In this document: in pieces, positions 62,239 through 64,000 of the stretch
How the letters are laid out: each line of letters opens with the position of its first letter
Position numbering within the stretch: the first letter of the stretch is position 1
Assembly (NCBI RefSeq): GCF_937981445.1
Contig: NZ_CALJON010000051.1
Span: forward strand, 44,847 to 108,846
From: an uncultured Veillonella sp.
GTDB taxonomy: Bacteria > Bacillota > Negativicutes > Veillonellales > Veillonellaceae
Direction: 5' to 3'
Length of the DNA: 64,000 bases
Made by a program: the position numbers and the translations under genes
Notes under the pieces: model-generated
The model's input: the letters and a program-made list of their open reading frames with translations, nothing else
What the model was told of the DNA's origin: nothing
The model's database searches: none

Positions 62239-64000
62239 CTATTTACTTGATGCAATTTTATTTAATAAGGAATATACCTCTTGAGCAGAAGTTGCTTCTT
62301 TATATTCAACACCTTGATTTTTCAATTTCTCAAAGAATTTCCTTTGAATTTTCAAAATTTGTGTGTCAGATTCACGCTTACCACTACCCTCGGCTTTTGT
62401 TTCAACTAGTAAGTATACTTTTTGCTTATTTGCATTCTCAACAACATATATAAAATCTGGCGTTGTTGTCCCTCCCATATATTTAGGAACTTGAATAGCT
62501 CGTTTAGGCAATTTACCAAAAGTAATAACATTTGATCCATAATTTCGTTTCAATAAAATTTGTTCTGGATCTGAAGAATCATATCTAATTGGAGGTGTTT
62601 CATACAAAGATCTACTATCCTCGCCAACACTATCATCTTCATATATCCCCAATGCTGTAGCAAGAATATCTTCTTTGAAGTCTTGTTTACTTGTATCATA
62701 TATAGATGTATTGGCTTGAAAATCTAACTTTTCATAATGATAATATTGCTCATATTTCTCTTCAAATTTAGCTTTAAAATCGCGGCTTAAATTATTTAAT
62801 GTATCTTCATTTAAATATCGAGTATCACTCTTATACTTATTTTTTATAGTACTATATAAACTTCTATGAATCTGTACTGGTTTTAATCTTGTTAGTCGAG
62901 CTAATTTTATAACAAATTCACCATACACCATTCCTGGCAAAATCGTTTGTCCATATTCTAAAGAATAATCAGAATCTTGGAGCTTCATTTTCTGTTCTTT
63001 TCCCGTATAAACAACACTTTCCTTATTAAATTCCACCTTTTTTAGCATAAAATTATCATCATTATGCATGCAAGCATCAATTAACTCTTTTAATTCGGTT
63101 TCATTTAAACGATCAAACTTAATCATGTAACGATTAGAGAAAGTTTGCCATAAATCTCTCATTTGATTCCAATTAGATTTCTTCAACTTCACTCTATCTT
63201 TAGTTTTTAAACCACCATCAGTAATATGCTCTTTAGCAACTCTTGATTCTCTAAATACAGCAGGGAACATAGATACTAATTTATCAAATCCGCCCTCTTT
63301 AAAATCATTACTACGGTTAATAATATTAGCCTCATCTAACTGCTCTAGTAAATGATCTTTTGTTAATGAAGTATCTACTGCTAATATTTGATTAATTAAT
63401 TCATCTGTCAATGTAACTTCATTTATTTGTACATTTACATCGCTATTAACTTGAGAAATTAGCTTCTGTGCAAAATCCTTTTCATCGTAACCAATTAAAA
63501 AGCTTAGCCGGCTATCTAACTCAGTTTGCAATAAGCGATGACCATTTTCATCAACAGGAAGTCTTAAGCCACGTCCAACCTCTTGTATTTTTGAATTTTC
63601 ACTGCCAGATGTTCGTAACTTAGCAATAACAAATACATTAGGATTATCCCAACCTTCGCGTAATGTCCACTTAGAAAATAAGAATCGCCGTGTTTCCCAG
63701 TTTCCCTTCTCGTCTTTAAAAGATAACAGTTTTTCTTTATTCCTCAAAATGTCATCTACTTCTGCTTGAATCGCCTCATCACCACTTCCACGGTCTTCAC
63801 TGAAATATCCAGCATGAACATTCTCTTTTAATTGTGCTAAAGTAGCTTTTAAAAAGCTTAAATATTCTTGTTCACGAGTCGATGTCTTCTGAGAATACTC
63901 TGCTATAAGTTTTTTTACTTTCTCAGTTAATAATCGTTCAAATATATTTTTTAACCATCCATCTTCGTCTCGATACGACTTTATTGAATCAATGAAGATC
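62239..64000 (-). CDS. res: Type III restriction enzyme Res subunit (5' end outside window)
   Basis: 587 codons are visible; the frame runs open to the window edge, so the helicase N-terminus (Walker A/B) is not seen. Helicase motifs V-VI: TLREGWDNPNVFVIAKLRT and IQEVGRGLRLPV. The C-terminus has a PD-(D/E)xK endonuclease: TPDFIYV, then YLLVETKAEG (Asp...Glu-x-Lys). Cleaves DNA with its Mod partner, which should be encoded upstream beyond 64000. Some residues in this frame show no disruption, so it may be functional. Confidence 0.9.
   Translation of the reverse strand, partial: IFIDSIKSYRDEDGWLKNIFERLLTEKVKKLIAEYSQKTSTREQEYLSFLKATLAQLKENVHAGYFSEDRGSGDEAIQAEVDDILRNKEKLLSFKDEKGNWETRRFLFSKWTLREGWDNPNVFVIAKLRTSGSENSKIQEVGRGLRLPVDENGHRLLQTELDSRLSFLIGYDEKDFAQKLISQVNSDVNVQINEVTLTDELINQILAVDTSLTKDHLLEQLDEANIINRSNDFKEGGFDKLVSMFPAVFRESRVAKEHITDGGLKTKDRVKLKKSNWNQMRDLWQTFSNRYMIKFDRLNETELKELIDACMHNDDNFMLKKVEFNKESVVYTGKEQKMKLQDSDYSLEYGQTILPGMVYGEFVIKLARLTRLKPVQIHRSLYSTIKNKYKSDTRYLNEDTLNNLSRDFKAKFEEKYEQYYHYEKLDFQANTSIYDTSKQDFKEDILATALGIYEDDSVGEDSRSLYETPPIRYDSSDPEQILLKRNYGSNVITFGKLPKRAIQVPKYMGGTTTPDFIYVVENANKQKVYLLVETKAEGSGKRESDTQILKIQRKFFEKLKNQGVEYKEATSAQEVYSLLNKIASSK

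Overview
The window looks like chromosomal DNA of a Veillonella-type organism (class Negativicutes, a diderm Firmicute). I infer this from the gene mix and A+T-rich composition; no 16S gene is present to prove it. Typical low-GC Gram-positive modules (ctsR-mcsA-mcsB-clpC; yacP-sigH-secG with rlmB, mini-RNase III and a T-box-controlled cysS; yacL-ispDF-gltX) sit beside outer-membrane biology (an RND efflux pump and a 1383-residue trimeric autotransporter with a YadA-type anchor). Rubrerythrin, ferritin, two DcuC-family carriers and a DASS carrier fit an anaerobe that lives on organic acids.

Layout. 1-11.4 kb: 3' part of pcrA, a CBS-type pyrophosphatase, a DcuC-family carrier, a tetR-acrA-acrB efflux operon and rubrerythrin. 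11.5-18 kb: YagU, a DUF2827-like putative glycosyltransferase, and a giant Ser/Ala-rich trimeric autotransporter with a perfect-consensus promoter. 18-25 kb: tRNA-Leu(CAA), a DASS carrier, tmRNA (tag ANENFALAA), smpB and rnr. 25-36.5 kb: a long minus-strand run of housekeeping genes (secG, sigH, yacP, rlmB, mrnC, cysS with T-box, pepT, gltX, ispDF, yacL, radA). 36.8-42.5 kb: the CtsR heat-shock operon with a readable CtsR operator and promoter, then ferritin. 43-50.7 kb: metabolic/accessory genes: L-cysteine desulfidase with a second DcuC paralogue and divergent LysR, an M24 protein lacking metal ligands, a UroD-family methyltransferase-like protein, a broken SMR pump gene and its MarR regulator. 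50.9-54.5 kb: an isochorismatase-family hydrolase, a RibD-C-type reductase, an iron alcohol dehydrogenase and a secreted unknown. 54.8-60.3 kb: an aldonate (probably D-xylonate) catabolic cluster matching E. coli yjhFGH plus a divergent IclR regulator. 60.4-64 kb: a tiny peptide gene candidate, a MerR regulator, a 5'-truncated GIY-YIG/DUF4357 remnant and the 3' part of a type III restriction gene.

Striking across the window is the number of short intergenic tandem repeats with different unit lengths (9, 13, 23, 24, 29-30, 37, 57 bp). In at least three places (after gltX, clpC and the isochorismatase gene) the repeat unit is an imperfect copy of the last codons of the adjacent gene. Other leads: an autotransporter stalk built of about 140 heptads with only alanine in the core, lying upstream of a putative glycosyltransferase and carrying an unusual C-terminal extension beyond the membrane anchor; a long three-helix terminator-like RNA upstream of the UroD-family gene; and a 19-residue amphipathic peptide with a strong ribosome binding site and a structured leader.
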